NCBI RefSeq assembly: GCF_009299835.1
Contig: NZ_VKCZ01000019.1
Location: forward strand, 310,001 to 374,000
Length of the DNA stretch: 64,000 nt
DNA from: Microlunatus speluncae
GTDB lineage: Bacteria; Actinomycetota; Actinomycetes; Propionibacteriales; Propionibacteriaceae
Direction of reading: 5' to 3'
Shown one piece after another: positions 1 through 8,441 of this stretch; within the stretch, counting starts at the first letter, position 1, and the number at the start of each line of letters is the position of its first letter. The position numbers and the translations under genes are program-made. The notes under the pieces were generated by a model. That model was not told the DNA's origin. It saw only the letters and a program-made list of their open reading frames with translations, and searched no databases.

Positions 1-482
1 AAGAAGTTCCTCATCACGAAGGCCGAGAACGGCAGGCAGACGATCGAATAGATGATCACCATGCCGGTGATCGAATCGTAGAGGCCGAGCCGGGAGTAGC
101 CGTCGAAGATGGGGATCACCACCATCTGCAACGGGAACACCGACCCGCAGTAGATCAGGAAGAACCAGAGGAAGCCGCGGCGCAGCCGGAGCACGATCAC
201 CGCGAAGCCGACCATGGCCCCGAGCACGACGGCGATCGCGGGGGAGACGACGCTGTAGATCGCGGTGTTGATCAGGGCGCGGGCCAGGTCGGTGTCGGTG
301 ATCACCTGGCCGAGATTGATCACCAGGTCGAGCGGGTTGCCCGGCAGCCACAGGGTGGCGCCGGAGTAGCTGTCGTTGGTCTTGCCGGCGTTGCTGAGCA
401 GCAGATAGACCGGCACCAGCCAGAGCAGGCCGAGGATGATCAAGGCCGTGACCCGCGCCAGGTAGGCGATCCGCGCGCTCAT
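1..482 (-). CDS. Carbohydrate ABC transporter permease, MalG type (partial, cut by window edge)
   Basis: Inner-membrane permease of a CUT1 sugar importer. About 160 N-terminal residues are visible, beginning MSARIAYLARVTALIILGLL, with hydrophobic segments and a conserved WLVPVYLLLSNAGK stretch near the first membrane helix, as in MalG-type proteins. The C-terminal part with the EAA loop lies outside the window. The start is fixed by a 4-bp ATGA overlap with the stop of the preceding permease, so the two are translationally coupled. It is the last visible gene of the operon starting at 4462. Family call is firm; the sugar is unknown. Confidence 0.9.
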   Translation of the reverse strand, partial: MSARIAYLARVTALIILGLLWLVPVYLLLSNAGKTNDSYSGATLWLPGNPLDLVINLGQVITDTDLARALINTAIYSVVSPAIAVVLGAMVGFAVIVLRLRRGFLWFFLIYCGSVFPLQMVVIPIFDGYSRLGLYDSITGMVIIYSIVCLPFSAFVMRNF

Positions 483-1369
483 CGTCCGCCTCCGCTGCTG
501 TTGCCGAGGGCGAGTTGCCGCCGGAGGTAGATGATCGACGCGGCGACGGTGACGACGCTGAGGAACATGGCGACCGCGGCGCCGAGACCGTAATCGCTGT
601 TGACGAAGGTGTCGCGATACATGGTCAGGGCCAGCGTCTCCGAGGCCCGGGCCGGGCCACCCTGGGTCATCGCCTGGACGATGTCGAAGGTCTTCAGCCC
701 GTTCACGATCGACAGTCCGACGACGACGGTGGTCGACGGCCGGAGCAGCGGCCAGATCAGGTGGCCGAACAGCCGCAGCCCGGTGGCGCCGTCCAGCCGG
801 GCCGCCTCCAGCGGCTCCTTGGGGATCGACTGCAGCCCGACGGTGAACAGCAGCGCGTTGACGCCGACGCCCTGCCAGGCCGCGGCGATCACCATCACCA
901 CCGTGTTCAGCGGGGCGTCCTGCAGCCAGCGCAGCTCGCTGCCGGGCAGGCTGAGGAACCGCAACGCCTGGGTCAGCGCGCCGTCCGCGCCGAGCATGAA
1001 GCTCCAGATCACGCCGACGGCCACGCCGGAGAGCGCGTACGGGATCAGGAACGGGAGCCGGAGCAGGCCGCCGCCCCTGATGCCGTACGCGAGGCAGGCG
1101 ACCAGCAGGCCCAGCCCGACCGGCAGCAGCAGGGTGCCCAGCACCCAGATCACCGTGTTGCGCAGCGCCACCAGGAAGGCCGTGCCGGTGATCATGTCGG
1201 CATAGTTCTCCAGCCCGACGAACAGCGGCGCGCCGAGGCCGTTGTACTGGGTGAAGCTCAGATAGAACGTGTAGAGCACCGGCAGGTAGAGCACCAGCAC
1301 GACCAGCGCCAGGCTCGGCGCGACGAGGCTCCGGGCTTGGCCCTGGTAGTCGAAGGATCGGCGTCGCAC
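479..1369 (-). CDS. Sugar ABC transporter permease, MalF type
   Basis: 296-residue inner-membrane permease of a CUT1 sugar importer with about six hydrophobic segments. The cytoplasmic EAA loop that docks on the ATPase is visible at residues 186-205 (EPLEAARLDGATG). Translation starts at a GTG five bases after the binding-protein stop and ends in an ATGA overlap with the MalG-type gene. It forms one membrane complex with that gene and receives substrate from the lipoprotein at 1375-2613. No ATPase gene is in the operon. Substrate unknown. Confidence 0.92.
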   Translation of the reverse strand: MRRRSFDYQGQARSLVAPSLALVVLVLYLPVLYTFYLSFTQYNGLGAPLFVGLENYADMITGTAFLVALRNTVIWVLGTLLLPVGLGLLVACLAYGIRGGGLLRLPFLIPYALSGVAVGVIWSFMLGADGALTQALRFLSLPGSELRWLQDAPLNTVVMVIAAAWQGVGVNALLFTVGLQSIPKEPLEAARLDGATGLRLFGHLIWPLLRPSTTVVVGLSIVNGLKTFDIVQAMTQGGPARASETLALTMYRDTFVNSDYGLGAAVAMFLSVVTVAASIIYLRRQLALGNSSGGGR

Positions 1370-1374
1370 GATCG

Positions 1375-2613
1375 CTACTGCCCGGCCCAGTATTCGTCGG
1401 CGGCCTGCTGGATCGCTTCCAGATAAGGCATCGGGTCACCCGGGTTGGTCAGGAAGGCGCTGAACTGCTCCAGCGCGACGGTCCGGATCGGCACCGGCGT
1501 CGCCTCGTAGTAGCGGAGGTAGAAGGCGTAGTCGCCGGAGTTGAGTTGATCACTCAGCTCGGCCATCGGCGCCGTCGGCGGCTCGGCCTTCGGGTTGAAC
1601 GGGAGATTGCCCTGCTGCTTGACCCAGGCCGTCTGCCCCTCCGGCGACATCCACCACTCGGAGTATTTCAGCCCGAGCTCGCGCTGATCGGAGGTCTGGC
1701 CGACGCAGGCCGGCGCGGTCTCGATCGCGACCGGGATCTTGCCGCCGGCGGTGATCGGCGGGATCGGGAACATGCCGACGTCCTCGCCGACCTTCATCCC
1801 GGCCAGCGCCGCGTCGGCGGTGAACCAGGTGCCCTCCGGTGCCATCACCACGTCGCCGTCGCTGAGCAGGTCGCGGGCGAAGTCGGTCTTGCCCGGATCG
1901 TTGAACAGGCCCTGCTGCTGCAGGTCGAGCCAGGTGTTCATCACGGCGACGACCCGCGGATCGGTGTAGGACGCCTTGCCGGCGGCCAGATCCTCGTACA
2001 GCTGCAGATCCGTGCCGGCCAGGATCGTCTGGAACCAGACGAAGGACCAGGTCTTGGTCTGGTTCCAGAACGGCGTCTCGCCCTTGGCCTTCAGCGTCGC
2101 GGCGAGGGTGATCAACTGCTCCCAGGTGGTGGGCACCTCGAGGTCGTACTTCTCGAAGATCTTGATGTTGTAGAACATCACCCAGTCGTCGACGCTGATC
2201 GGCGTGCAGTACTGCTTGCCGCCGACCGTGTACAGCTTGCGGACGTCCTCGGTCACGTAGCCCTCGGCGATGGCCTTGTCCCACAGGTCGGTGGTCTCCG
2301 CGACGACGCCCTGCTCGGCGAGCTCGGCCAGCGCGGTGCTGACCTCCCAGGTGAACAGGCCCGGGCTCTCCTTGGTCCGGAAGGACTGCCGGATGAACGC
2401 GCGGTACGGGTCGCCGGAGTACTGCGTGCTGTTCAGTGAGATGTCGATCTTGTCCGTGGACACCGCGGAGAACGCGTCGAAGTCCCACGGCTTGTTGTGG
2501 CTGAACTTCAGCGTGCCGGTGGTCGGCTGATCCGCGGCCGTCGGGGCGCAGGCCGTCGCGGTGAGGGCGGCGACCAGCAGGGCCGCCACGGAGACGAGCA
2601 GTCGGGCTTTCAT
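1375..2613 (-). CDS. Extracellular sugar-binding lipoprotein (SBP family 1)
   Basis: 412-residue solute-binding protein of the CUT1 importer. It begins with a short positive stretch and hydrophobic core ending in TATAC, a lipobox with predicted lipidated Cys22. The mature protein has the family 1 layout, including a late WWMSPEGQTAWVKQQG segment typical of these proteins. Its ATG overlaps the stop of the upstream glycosidase (ATGA), so it is translated from the same message. The coupling suggests that the hydrolase products are its ligand, which is an inference. Confidence 0.93.
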   Translation of the reverse strand: MKARLLVSVAALLVAALTATACAPTAADQPTTGTLKFSHNKPWDFDAFSAVSTDKIDISLNSTQYSGDPYRAFIRQSFRTKESPGLFTWEVSTALAELAEQGVVAETTDLWDKAIAEGYVTEDVRKLYTVGGKQYCTPISVDDWVMFYNIKIFEKYDLEVPTTWEQLITLAATLKAKGETPFWNQTKTWSFVWFQTILAGTDLQLYEDLAAGKASYTDPRVVAVMNTWLDLQQQGLFNDPGKTDFARDLLSDGDVVMAPEGTWFTADAALAGMKVGEDVGMFPIPPITAGGKIPVAIETAPACVGQTSDQRELGLKYSEWWMSPEGQTAWVKQQGNLPFNPKAEPPTAPMAELSDQLNSGDYAFYLRYYEATPVPIRTVALEQFSAFLTNPGDPMPYLEAIQQAADEYWAGQ

Positions 2614-3839
2614 GAGGACCTCCTTGGTCCGGTCGATCCGGGCTGTGGTGCCGCGATCGGGTGATCACGCGCGGGGTCCCGCAAGGCGATGACGAGGCCG
2701 GTCCAGGACTGCGGCCGGGCGCCCAGCCCGCCGCCGGTTTCGGGGTTCCAGTACTCGGCCCAGCCGCTGGCCCGGGCGCCGGCGAGCGTCTGCCGGGCCA
2801 GCCCGGCGGCCGACTCGGCCCGGTCCCAGCGCCGGTGGGCCAGCCAGAACAGGTAGTTCAGCGGCGGCCAGGCCGGGCCGCGCCAGTAGGTGGCCGGGTC
2901 GTAGGCGGGATGATCACGGGCCACGTTGGCCGGGCCGTACGGTGCGCCGAACCGGGCCGGGTCGTCGAGCTGGTCGAGCGCGGCCGCCGCCTTGGCCGGG
3001 TCGGTCGTCACCAGCGCCCCCATCACGCCGTCACTGGTCGGGATCCGGACCGACGGGCCGCCGCCGGCCAGGGCCAGGTCGGCCCAGAGTTGTTGATCTT
3101 CGTCCCAGAGCAGATCATCGATCGACGCGCCGAGCTCCGCGGCCCGGCCGGCGAGCTCGTCGTCGCCGAGCAGATCGGCCAACTCCGCCAGGTTGAACGC
3201 CACGTAGGCGTTGAAGGCGGCGGGGCAGACAACGAAGTCGGGCGTCCAGGCGGCGGCGCCGTCGGCGGCGAAGGTGACGTCGTGCATCTTCTGCTTGTTC
3301 CAGGCCGTCCGGGCGGGCCGGCTGTAGTCCGCCGGTGTCCGGCCGGGAGCACCGAAGTCGTCCCAGCGCGGGGAATGATCATTGCCGGCCTCCCACGGGT
3401 GCACGACGAAGATCAAACCGTTGTCGGCGCGGCGTTCCCGCCACAGCCAGTCCAGTCCGGACCGGGCCCGGGCCAGCGTGCCGGGGGCGGGCGCCTGGCC
3501 CAGGCCGGCCAGCACTTTGGCCGCATGGGCATACATCGGCGGCTGGGTCAGCGACGAGATCCGGTCCAGCGGTCCGAGCCAGCCGTGCTCGGTCGCGCCG
3601 TAGCGCATGTGCGGCACGAAGCCGCTCGGCAGTTGGCCGGCCAGGGTGGCTGCCAGTTCCCGGGTCGCCCGGGGATCGCCCAGCTGGGCCCAGATGATCG
3701 CGTGGAAGCAGGAGTCCCAGAGCCACAGGTGCGGATAGGTGTCGGGGTTGGGGACGCAGAACCCGAGGTCGTCGCGCCAGTGGTCGCCCAGCAACTGCCG
3801 GACCCGGTCCCGGTCGGCGGCGGTCAGTTCGGTGGTCAT
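2610..3839 (-). CDS. MGH1-like / GH63-type glycoside hydrolase
   Basis: 409-residue cytoplasmic (alpha/alpha)6-barrel glycosidase with no signal peptide. Family landmarks are LWLWDSCFHA (residues 39-48), HPWEAGNDHSPRWDD (147-161), and a late PATYWRGPAWPPLNYLF segment. E150 and D154 lie in the motif that carries the catalytic acid in mannosylglycerate- and glucosylglycerate-type hydrolases. It overlaps both neighbours by 4 bp, so it likely acts on a small glycoside or oligosaccharide brought in by the adjacent importer. A trehalase- or amylo-glucosidase-like specificity cannot be excluded. Confidence 0.8.
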   Translation of the reverse strand: MTTELTAADRDRVRQLLGDHWRDDLGFCVPNPDTYPHLWLWDSCFHAIIWAQLGDPRATRELAATLAGQLPSGFVPHMRYGATEHGWLGPLDRISSLTQPPMYAHAAKVLAGLGQAPAPGTLARARSGLDWLWRERRADNGLIFVVHPWEAGNDHSPRWDDFGAPGRTPADYSRPARTAWNKQKMHDVTFAADGAAAWTPDFVVCPAAFNAYVAFNLAELADLLGDDELAGRAAELGASIDDLLWDEDQQLWADLALAGGGPSVRIPTSDGVMGALVTTDPAKAAAALDQLDDPARFGAPYGPANVARDHPAYDPATYWRGPAWPPLNYLFWLAHRRWDRAESAAGLARQTLAGARASGWAEYWNPETGGGLGARPQSWTGLVIALRDPARDHPIAAPQPGSTGPRRSS

Positions 3840-4462
3840 GATCGCACCCGTTCCGTGCTGACCGTGTCGACCACGGTCTCGGCCAGCCGGCGATGACCAT
3901 GATCATTGGGGTGGACGCCGTCGGCGGCGATCATGGTCCGCGGCCGCCAGCCGGCGACCGGGACGACCTCGGTCTCCGGCTGCCGGCCGGCGACCTCGCG
4001 GAGGATCCGGTTGTACCGGTCGACCACGGCGTCGGAGCCGCGGTCGAACGGGGCGTGGCCGGAGTAGTCCTCGATGTACGGCTGCTCGATCATGATCATC
4101 CGGGCGGCCGGGGCAGCGGCCCGGCACGCGTCGAGCACGGTCGCCAGGGCGTCGGCGTAGGCCGCCGCGGCCGCCGGGTCGTCGCCGTACCGCCGCGCGT
4201 CGTTGAAACCGGTCATGATCAGGTAGGCGGCCGCCGGGGCCGGGGGCTCGGCCGCGACCAGGGTCGCGGTGTCCGTGCTCAGCGTGCCGCTCTCGGCCCG
4301 GTTGTCCAGCCGTAGGCCGAGGTCTCGCGCGGCCCGGGCCGCGAAGCCACCGGAGCCGTCGGCCGCTCCGGAGCCGTACACCCAGGAGTGGCCGTAGCCG
4401 ACCAGTCCGGGCCCGTCCGCGCCCGGACCGGTGTCCCGGCCGGTGTCGATCCTCGCCTGCAT
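3836..4462 (-). CDS. SGNH/GDSL-family hydrolase
   Basis: 208-residue SGNH esterase-like protein without signal peptide. Block I is GYGHSWVYG with nucleophile S26, so the usual GDS is GHS. The oxyanion Asn is in GFND (N87), and block V DGVHPNDHGH carries D181 and H184. It is first in the minus operon; AAAGGAGAGGG stands just before the ATG. Probably removes an acyl group from the imported sugar before the GH63-like enzyme acts (inference). It faces the AraC regulator across a short AT-richer promoter region. Confidence 0.82.
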   Translation of the reverse strand: MQARIDTGRDTGPGADGPGLVGYGHSWVYGSGAADGSGGFAARAARDLGLRLDNRAESGTLSTDTATLVAAEPPAPAAAYLIMTGFNDARRYGDDPAAAAAYADALATVLDACRAAAPAARMIMIEQPYIEDYSGHAPFDRGSDAVVDRYNRILREVAGRQPETEVVPVAGWRPRTMIAADGVHPNDHGHRRLAETVVDTVSTERVRS

Positions 4463-4546
4463 CCCTCTCCTTTGCTGGGCAAACTTCGCAGCACCCAGAA
4501 CGTATATGCTCTGAAGTGACTTTTCTTCTGCTCAGGGGGCCAGAAG
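4463..4546. promoter_or_regulatory. Divergent promoter region, AraC regulator / sugar operon
   Basis: 84 bp separate the two divergent starts. The core ACGTATATGCTCTGAAGTG is much richer in A/T than its surroundings and can supply -10 elements in both directions. An AraC-type operator is expected here, but I cannot define its half-sites. Confidence 0.5.
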
Positions 4547-5422
4547 TTGTACTCAAAGGACATTTCGCCGAGGATCCTCCGGCTCGACGAGTACGTCCTG
4601 CCGGGCGAGTACTACTACGTCGGCCGGCGCGCCTCCGGCGCCACGTTCCAGGGCCGGCTGCACACCCACGCCGACTTCGCCGAACTGACCTGGATCGAGC
4701 AGGGCGAGTTGCAGCATCTGGTCAACGGCGACCGGCAGCGGTGGCAGCAGGGTGATGTGGTCTTCCTTCGACCCCACGACGTGCACCGGGTCCGCCCGGT
4801 CGCCGACGTCGCCTTCACCCAGGTGACGGTCTCGTTCCCGAGCGAGACCCTGGAGTCGCTGCAGCAGCGCTACTTCGCCGACGGTCCGTGGGCCTGGTCC
4901 GCGGACGGCCTGCCGCGGATCTTCCGGCTGGACGCCGTGCAACTGGACCGCCTGCGGGAGCTCGCGTCACTGCTGGTGGCCGGCCCGCCGACCCGACTGC
5001 GGCTGGAACGCTTCCTGCTCGAGCTGCTCTGCGACCTGATCGCGCCCCCGCAGCGCAGCGACCTGCCGGACTGGCTTACCGGGGCGCTGCGGCAGCTCGC
5101 CGACCAGCCGGGCGCGCTCGGCCGGGGCGTGAGCGCGCTCTCCGACCTCGCCGGCCGGAGTCGGGAACACGTCAACCGGGTGATCCGGGAGTCGACCGGC
5201 CAGACGGCGACCGAGTTGATCAACGAGTTGCGGCTGGCCCGGGCCGCGGCCCAGCTGCGGATGACCGATCGCCCGGTCGCGCGGGTGGCCGGCGACTGCG
5301 GCATCCCCAACCTGAGTCACTTCTACCGGTTGTTCAAGGACCGGTATCGGCTGACCCCGCGGCAGTACCGGCTGATGTCCACGGTCAGCGGCTACCGCCC
5401 GACCCGGACCAACGGCGACTGA
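4547..5422 (+). CDS. AraC-family transcriptional regulator
   Basis: 291-residue regulator with an N-terminal cupin sensor (about residues 1-110, including LHTHADFAELTWIEQG) and a C-terminal double helix-turn-helix (about 190-285, with RSREHVNRVIRESTG and GIPNLSHFYRLFKDRY). I place the start at TTG 4547 because an in-frame TGA lies at 4517 and no ATG or GTG fits; a CAGGGGG stretch precedes it. It is divergent from the sugar operon at 4462 and most likely controls it in response to the sugar, as in other AraC/CUT1 pairs. Confidence 0.9.
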   Translation: MYSKDISPRILRLDEYVLPGEYYYVGRRASGATFQGRLHTHADFAELTWIEQGELQHLVNGDRQRWQQGDVVFLRPHDVHRVRPVADVAFTQVTVSFPSETLESLQQRYFADGPWAWSADGLPRIFRLDAVQLDRLRELASLLVAGPPTRLRLERFLLELLCDLIAPPQRSDLPDWLTGALRQLADQPGALGRGVSALSDLAGRSREHVNRVIRESTGQTATELINELRLARAAAQLRMTDRPVARVAGDCGIPNLSHFYRLFKDRYRLTPRQYRLMSTVSGYRPTRTNGD

Positions 5423-5494
5423 CCCGGTCCGAGCAGGGTTGCCAGAACGGCAAAGAAGCTTGCCCGATCGGTCGAGCCCGGCGACAGTGGTGGA

Positions 5495-6142
5495 ATGGAA
5501 CCGAATCATGATCATGCGGCGACCCTGACCGAGTTCTGGGAGGGGCACTACGGCGCGTCGGAACGAGTCTGGTCCGGGCGGCCCAACCGGGTGCTGGTGG
5601 ACGTCGTCTCCGGGCTGCCGGCCGGGCGGGCGCTCGACCTCGGCTGCGGCGAGGGCGGCGACGCGATCTGGCTGGCCCAGCAGGGCTGGCAGGTCACCGG
5701 GCTGGACGTCTCGACCACCGCGATCGGCCGCGCCCGGGCCGCGGCGACGACTGCCGGGGTGGCGGAATCGATCACGTTCGCGGCCACCGACCTCGCCGTG
5801 TGGACCGGCGCCGGCGAGCACCACGACCTCGTCTCCGCCTGCTTCTTCCACTCCCCGGTCGAGGTCGACCGGTCGGCGATCCTCCGCCGCGCCGCTGACA
5901 CTCTGGCGCCGGGCGGTCACCTGCTGATCGTCTCCCACGGCGCCTTCCCGCCCTGGAGCAAGCATGATCATGATCATGACGACTACCAGTTCCTCAGCCC
6001 GCAGCAGGAAGTCGCCGAACTCGCCCTGACCCACGCCGACTGGGAAACCTTGATCGCCGAAGACCGCTCCCGCGAAGCCACCGGCCCCAACGGCGAGACC
6101 GCCCTCCTCACCGACGTCGTCGTCCTGCTCCGCCGCCGCTGA
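5495..6142 (+). CDS. Class I SAM-dependent methyltransferase
   Basis: 215-residue Rossmann methyltransferase. Motif I is LDLGCGEGGD (residues 47-56), followed by the acidic loop TGLDVS near 69-73. The layout resembles TehB/thiopurine-type methyltransferases; the acceptor is unknown. Residues 157-163 are an acidic/His run HDHDHDD, encoded by CATGATCATGATCATGAC, where normally rare CAT and GAT codons build two overlapping TGATCA hexamers. Single gene, followed by a 54-bp palindrome. Confidence 0.88.
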   Translation: MEPNHDHAATLTEFWEGHYGASERVWSGRPNRVLVDVVSGLPAGRALDLGCGEGGDAIWLAQQGWQVTGLDVSTTAIGRARAAATTAGVAESITFAATDLAVWTGAGEHHDLVSACFFHSPVEVDRSAILRRAADTLAPGGHLLIVSHGAFPPWSKHDHDHDDYQFLSPQQEVAELALTHADWETLIAEDRSREATGPNGETALLTDVVVLLRRR

Positions 6143-6166
6143 CCTTTTCTCCCACCCTCCCTCCCG

Positions 6167-6220
6167 CCGAGTTGTCAGAACTGAGTTGTGTCATGACACA
6201 ACTCAGTTCTGACAACTCGG
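6167..6220. repeat. Perfect 54-bp palindrome (TTGTCAGA family), terminator-like
   Basis: Two 27-bp arms, 6167-6193 and 6194-6220, are perfect reverse complements with no spacer; the centre is GTGTCA|TGACAC. It lies 24 bp after the methyltransferase stop and between convergent genes, so it can fold in either transcript. No T-tract follows. It shares 18 interior bases (TTGTCAGAACTGAGTTGT) with the hairpin at 14259. Confidence 0.9.
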
Positions 6221-6389
6221 CAGGAAGTGGGTGCCGTCGCCGTTTCGTGCCGCACTCCCGCGCACGCCGAGTTTGGTCTGGGGTAAGGAAAGACGCGCTA
6301 AGGGACGGGCGGGGCGAGCGGGTCGAGGCTGAGGCTGCCGGCTTCCGGTTCAGGGCCGGCAGGCTCCCGAACGGGTCGTCGACCTACGC

Positions 6390-6444
6390 GAGTGGACCGG
6401 TTGGCCGCGAGTTTCCGCCCGGAGCGTGGCCAACGCGTCCACTC
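6390..6444. repeat. Imperfect inverted repeat in gene-poor interval
   Basis: Arms GAGTGGACCGGTTGGCC (6390-6406) and GGCCAACGCGTCCACTC (6428-6444) pair at 15 of 17 positions around a 21-base loop. No repeated relative is seen in the window. Function unknown. Confidence 0.55.
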
Positions 6445-6733
6445 GGCAAGCGAACCGCGCCGAGCAGCCGGGACCGACCCCCGGACAACCTTCCGGCGGC
6501 CGGCGGCCAAGCTCGACCCCCGCTCAACCCGCCCGCCTTGGCGCGTCTTTTACTTCCATTAGCCCAGCCCGGACCCATCGACTGTGACGCTAACGACGCA
6601 GATCCAGGTGCCGATTCACGTACGTATCGTCACACTCGATGATCACGCGGGCCGCAGGTGTTGGTACGCCAGCGCGCGGAGAGCCTCGGCCAGGAGCGCT
6701 TGCCGATCGAGGTCGTCAAGGTTTCCGGCCCGG

Positions 6734-7207
6734 TCAGGCCGCGGCGAGCCAATCGGAGCCGACCTTCTGCTGGACGTCGAAGCCGGCCAGCACGGCGGGG
6801 GCGGCGGACTGCTCGAGTTTCCTGCCCAGTAAGGGGATCGAGACCTTGAGGTCGCCGGTCAACTGGAGCACAGTGCCCGGGCCGCCGGGGGTCAGCTCCA
6901 GTTTGCCCTTCATCTCGACCGGCTGGCCGGGGATGTTCAGCGTCACGGCCGCGGTACGGGAGCCGTCGGCACCGGGCTCGCCCCACTCGACCCGTTCGAC
7001 GACGTTCAGCGTCGGGCCGGTGAAACGGGCAGCCATCTCCGGCGACGGCAGGGTCCGGCTGGTGTGGGTGGTGGTCCCGTCGACCGACGTCTCGTAGGCG
7101 TCGGCGTGGCTGGCCTGGCAGACCCGATCCAGATACTGCTTGTCGGTCACCATGGCGAACACACGGTCGGGGTCGGCAGCGAACTCGACCCGGGCAGAGA
7201 TCTCCAT
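6734..7207 (-). CDS. DUF2505 family protein (SRPBCC-like)
   Basis: 157-residue cytoplasmic protein matching the DUF2505 pattern: an N-terminal EFAADPDRVFAMVTD stretch, a central beta-rich half, and a C-terminal helix LGRKLEQSAAPAVLAGFDVQQ. The fold is a START/Bet v I-like ligand cavity. The family is common in actinobacteria and has no established function. The gene is single, convergent with the upstream methyltransferase. Confidence 0.85.
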   Translation of the reverse strand: MEISARVEFAADPDRVFAMVTDKQYLDRVCQASHADAYETSVDGTTTHTSRTLPSPEMAARFTGPTLNVVERVEWGEPGADGSRTAAVTLNIPGQPVEMKGKLELTPGGPGTVLQLTGDLKVSIPLLGRKLEQSAAPAVLAGFDVQQKVGSDWLAAA

Positions 7208-7330
7208 GGGCGGCAGTCTGTCACGGCCGCCGCCGGGGCCACGACACCAGACAGCTCAGTTGCCCGTCCGCGACGCGGCGACGACCGTTTGATTTCAGCG
7301 GGTCCGGCGGGCCGATCGAGAAGTGGGTCA

Positions 7331-7353
7331 AGTAAGGCTTGCCTTGGTAACAT
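7331..7353 (+). promoter_or_regulatory. Candidate DtxR/IdeR iron box overlapping a leaderless promoter
   Basis: AGTAAGGCTTGCCTTGGTA (7331-7349) contains the half-site pair AAGGC/GCCTT typical of actinobacterial DtxR/IdeR/DmdR1 sites. TAACAT (7348-7353) lies six bases before the ATG at 7360 and no Shine-Dalgarno sequence is present, so the message is probably leaderless. Iron-bound repressor would then cover the -10. Inferred from pattern and gene function. Confidence 0.6.
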
Positions 7354-7359
7354 CCCGCC

Positions 7360-8355
7360 ATGATGATCATGGCCGCGCCGCAGCGCGGAATCTCCCGGCG
7401 GGACCTGCTCGGCTGGACCACGGTGATCGGGGCCGGCGCCGGACTCGCCGGCTGTGCGACGCCGGGCGGTGAGGCGACCGGCCCGGCCGGGACCCGTACC
7501 GTCGAACATCCGTTGGGCCGGTCCGAGATCCCGGTCGCACCGCGGCGGATCATCGCCCTCGACGCCGGCGCCGGCCTGCAGACCTCGCTCGAGGCCGGCG
7601 TCCCGCTGATCGCGTCGGAGACACTGGCCGGCGAGGTCTCGGTCCCGGACTATCTGCCGAGGCCGCCGGAGGGCTTTCAGCCGCTCGGTTTCAACGAGAT
7701 CGACCTGGAGCGGATCACCGCCCTGGCGCCGGATCTGATCATCGGCAGCCGGGCCCGGGTCGAGGAACTGTACGAGCCGCTGTCCAAGATCGCCCCGACC
7801 GTCCCGTTCCTGAACACGTCCGACCGGGCCCGGTGGCGCGACACCGCGGTCACGGTCGGCGACCTGCTCGGCGCGCGGCCGGAGATCGAGCGTCGGCTGA
7901 CCGAGTTCGACGCGGCCGTCAAGACGTTCACCGACACCCACGCCGACCGGCTGAACCAGCGGACGGTCGCGCTGGTGCGGTTCACCGCCGACGAGGTACG
8001 GATCCTCACCGGCGTGATCTTCCCAGCGGACCTGCTGGCCCAGTGCGGAGTACGGCGACCGAAGTCCAACGAGCCCAAGGAGGCCGACGCCACCTACATC
8101 TCGCTCAGCCAGGAGAACGTGCCGGTGCTGGCCGACGCCGACGTGATCGTCTACTTCAGCGGCGGCGGCGGTTCGGCCAAGGACTCCGGCGGGATGTTCA
8201 GCAAGGTCACCGAAGGCCCGCTGTGGCGCCGGCTGCCCGCGGTCGCGGCCGGCCGGGCGTTCCCGGTGAGCGCGGTGAACTGGTGGGACGGCTACTCGAC
8301 CTCCGCCGGCCGGGCCTGCCTGACCGACCTGGACGGGATCTTCGGCAAGCTCTGA
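7360..8355 (+). CDS. Iron-siderophore ABC substrate-binding lipoprotein (FecB/FepB type)
   Basis: 331-residue periplasmic-binding protein of the siderophore class. The N-terminus carries a twin-arginine motif SRRDLLG (R13 R14) and lipobox LAGC with predicted lipidated Cys32. The mature part has two lobes joined by a long helix, with landmarks APRRIIALDAGAGLQTSLEAG and LAPDLIIGSRARVEELYEPL. It would deliver ferric-siderophore to a permease encoded elsewhere; no permease is adjacent. The upstream iron box supports iron repression. ATG codons at 7360, 7363 and 7369 are all possible starts. Confidence 0.9.
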   Translation: MMIMAAPQRGISRRDLLGWTTVIGAGAGLAGCATPGGEATGPAGTRTVEHPLGRSEIPVAPRRIIALDAGAGLQTSLEAGVPLIASETLAGEVSVPDYLPRPPEGFQPLGFNEIDLERITALAPDLIIGSRARVEELYEPLSKIAPTVPFLNTSDRARWRDTAVTVGDLLGARPEIERRLTEFDAAVKTFTDTHADRLNQRTVALVRFTADEVRILTGVIFPADLLAQCGVRRPKSNEPKEADATYISLSQENVPVLADADVIVYFSGGGGSAKDSGGMFSKVTEGPLWRRLPAVAAGRAFPVSAVNWWDGYSTSAGRACLTDLDGIFGKL

Positions 8356-8441
8356 CCGACACACCGGGAATTTCGTTCGCCTGTCCGCCGTCTCGCCGGA
8401 ACTGATGGAGGATTAGGGTCGGAGTAAGACCACCGTGGTGT

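Larger units (their letters stand above)
6143..6733. other. Gene-poor interval with palindromes
   Basis: 591 bp without a convincing gene. Open frames here are low-complexity Arg/Pro/Gly-rich products with no recognisable domain. The interval holds the perfect palindrome at 6167-6220, an imperfect 17-bp inverted repeat at 6390-6406/6428-6444 (15 of 17 pairs), and a short TGTGACG/CGTCACA pair at 6583-6589/6628-6634. It may be a decayed gene or host a small RNA; nothing visible decides. Confidence 0.5.

Noticed and set aside
5439..5453. TTGCC-N5-GGCAA hairpin after the AraC gene
   Set aside because: Five-base arms without a T-tract; too weak to call a terminator.
6583..6634. TGTGACG/CGTCACA pair in the gene-poor interval
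   Set aside because: Seven-base arms 38 bp apart; likely chance.
6172..6642. 156-codon open frame in the gene-poor interval
   Set aside because: It starts inside the palindrome, is low-complexity and matches no domain.
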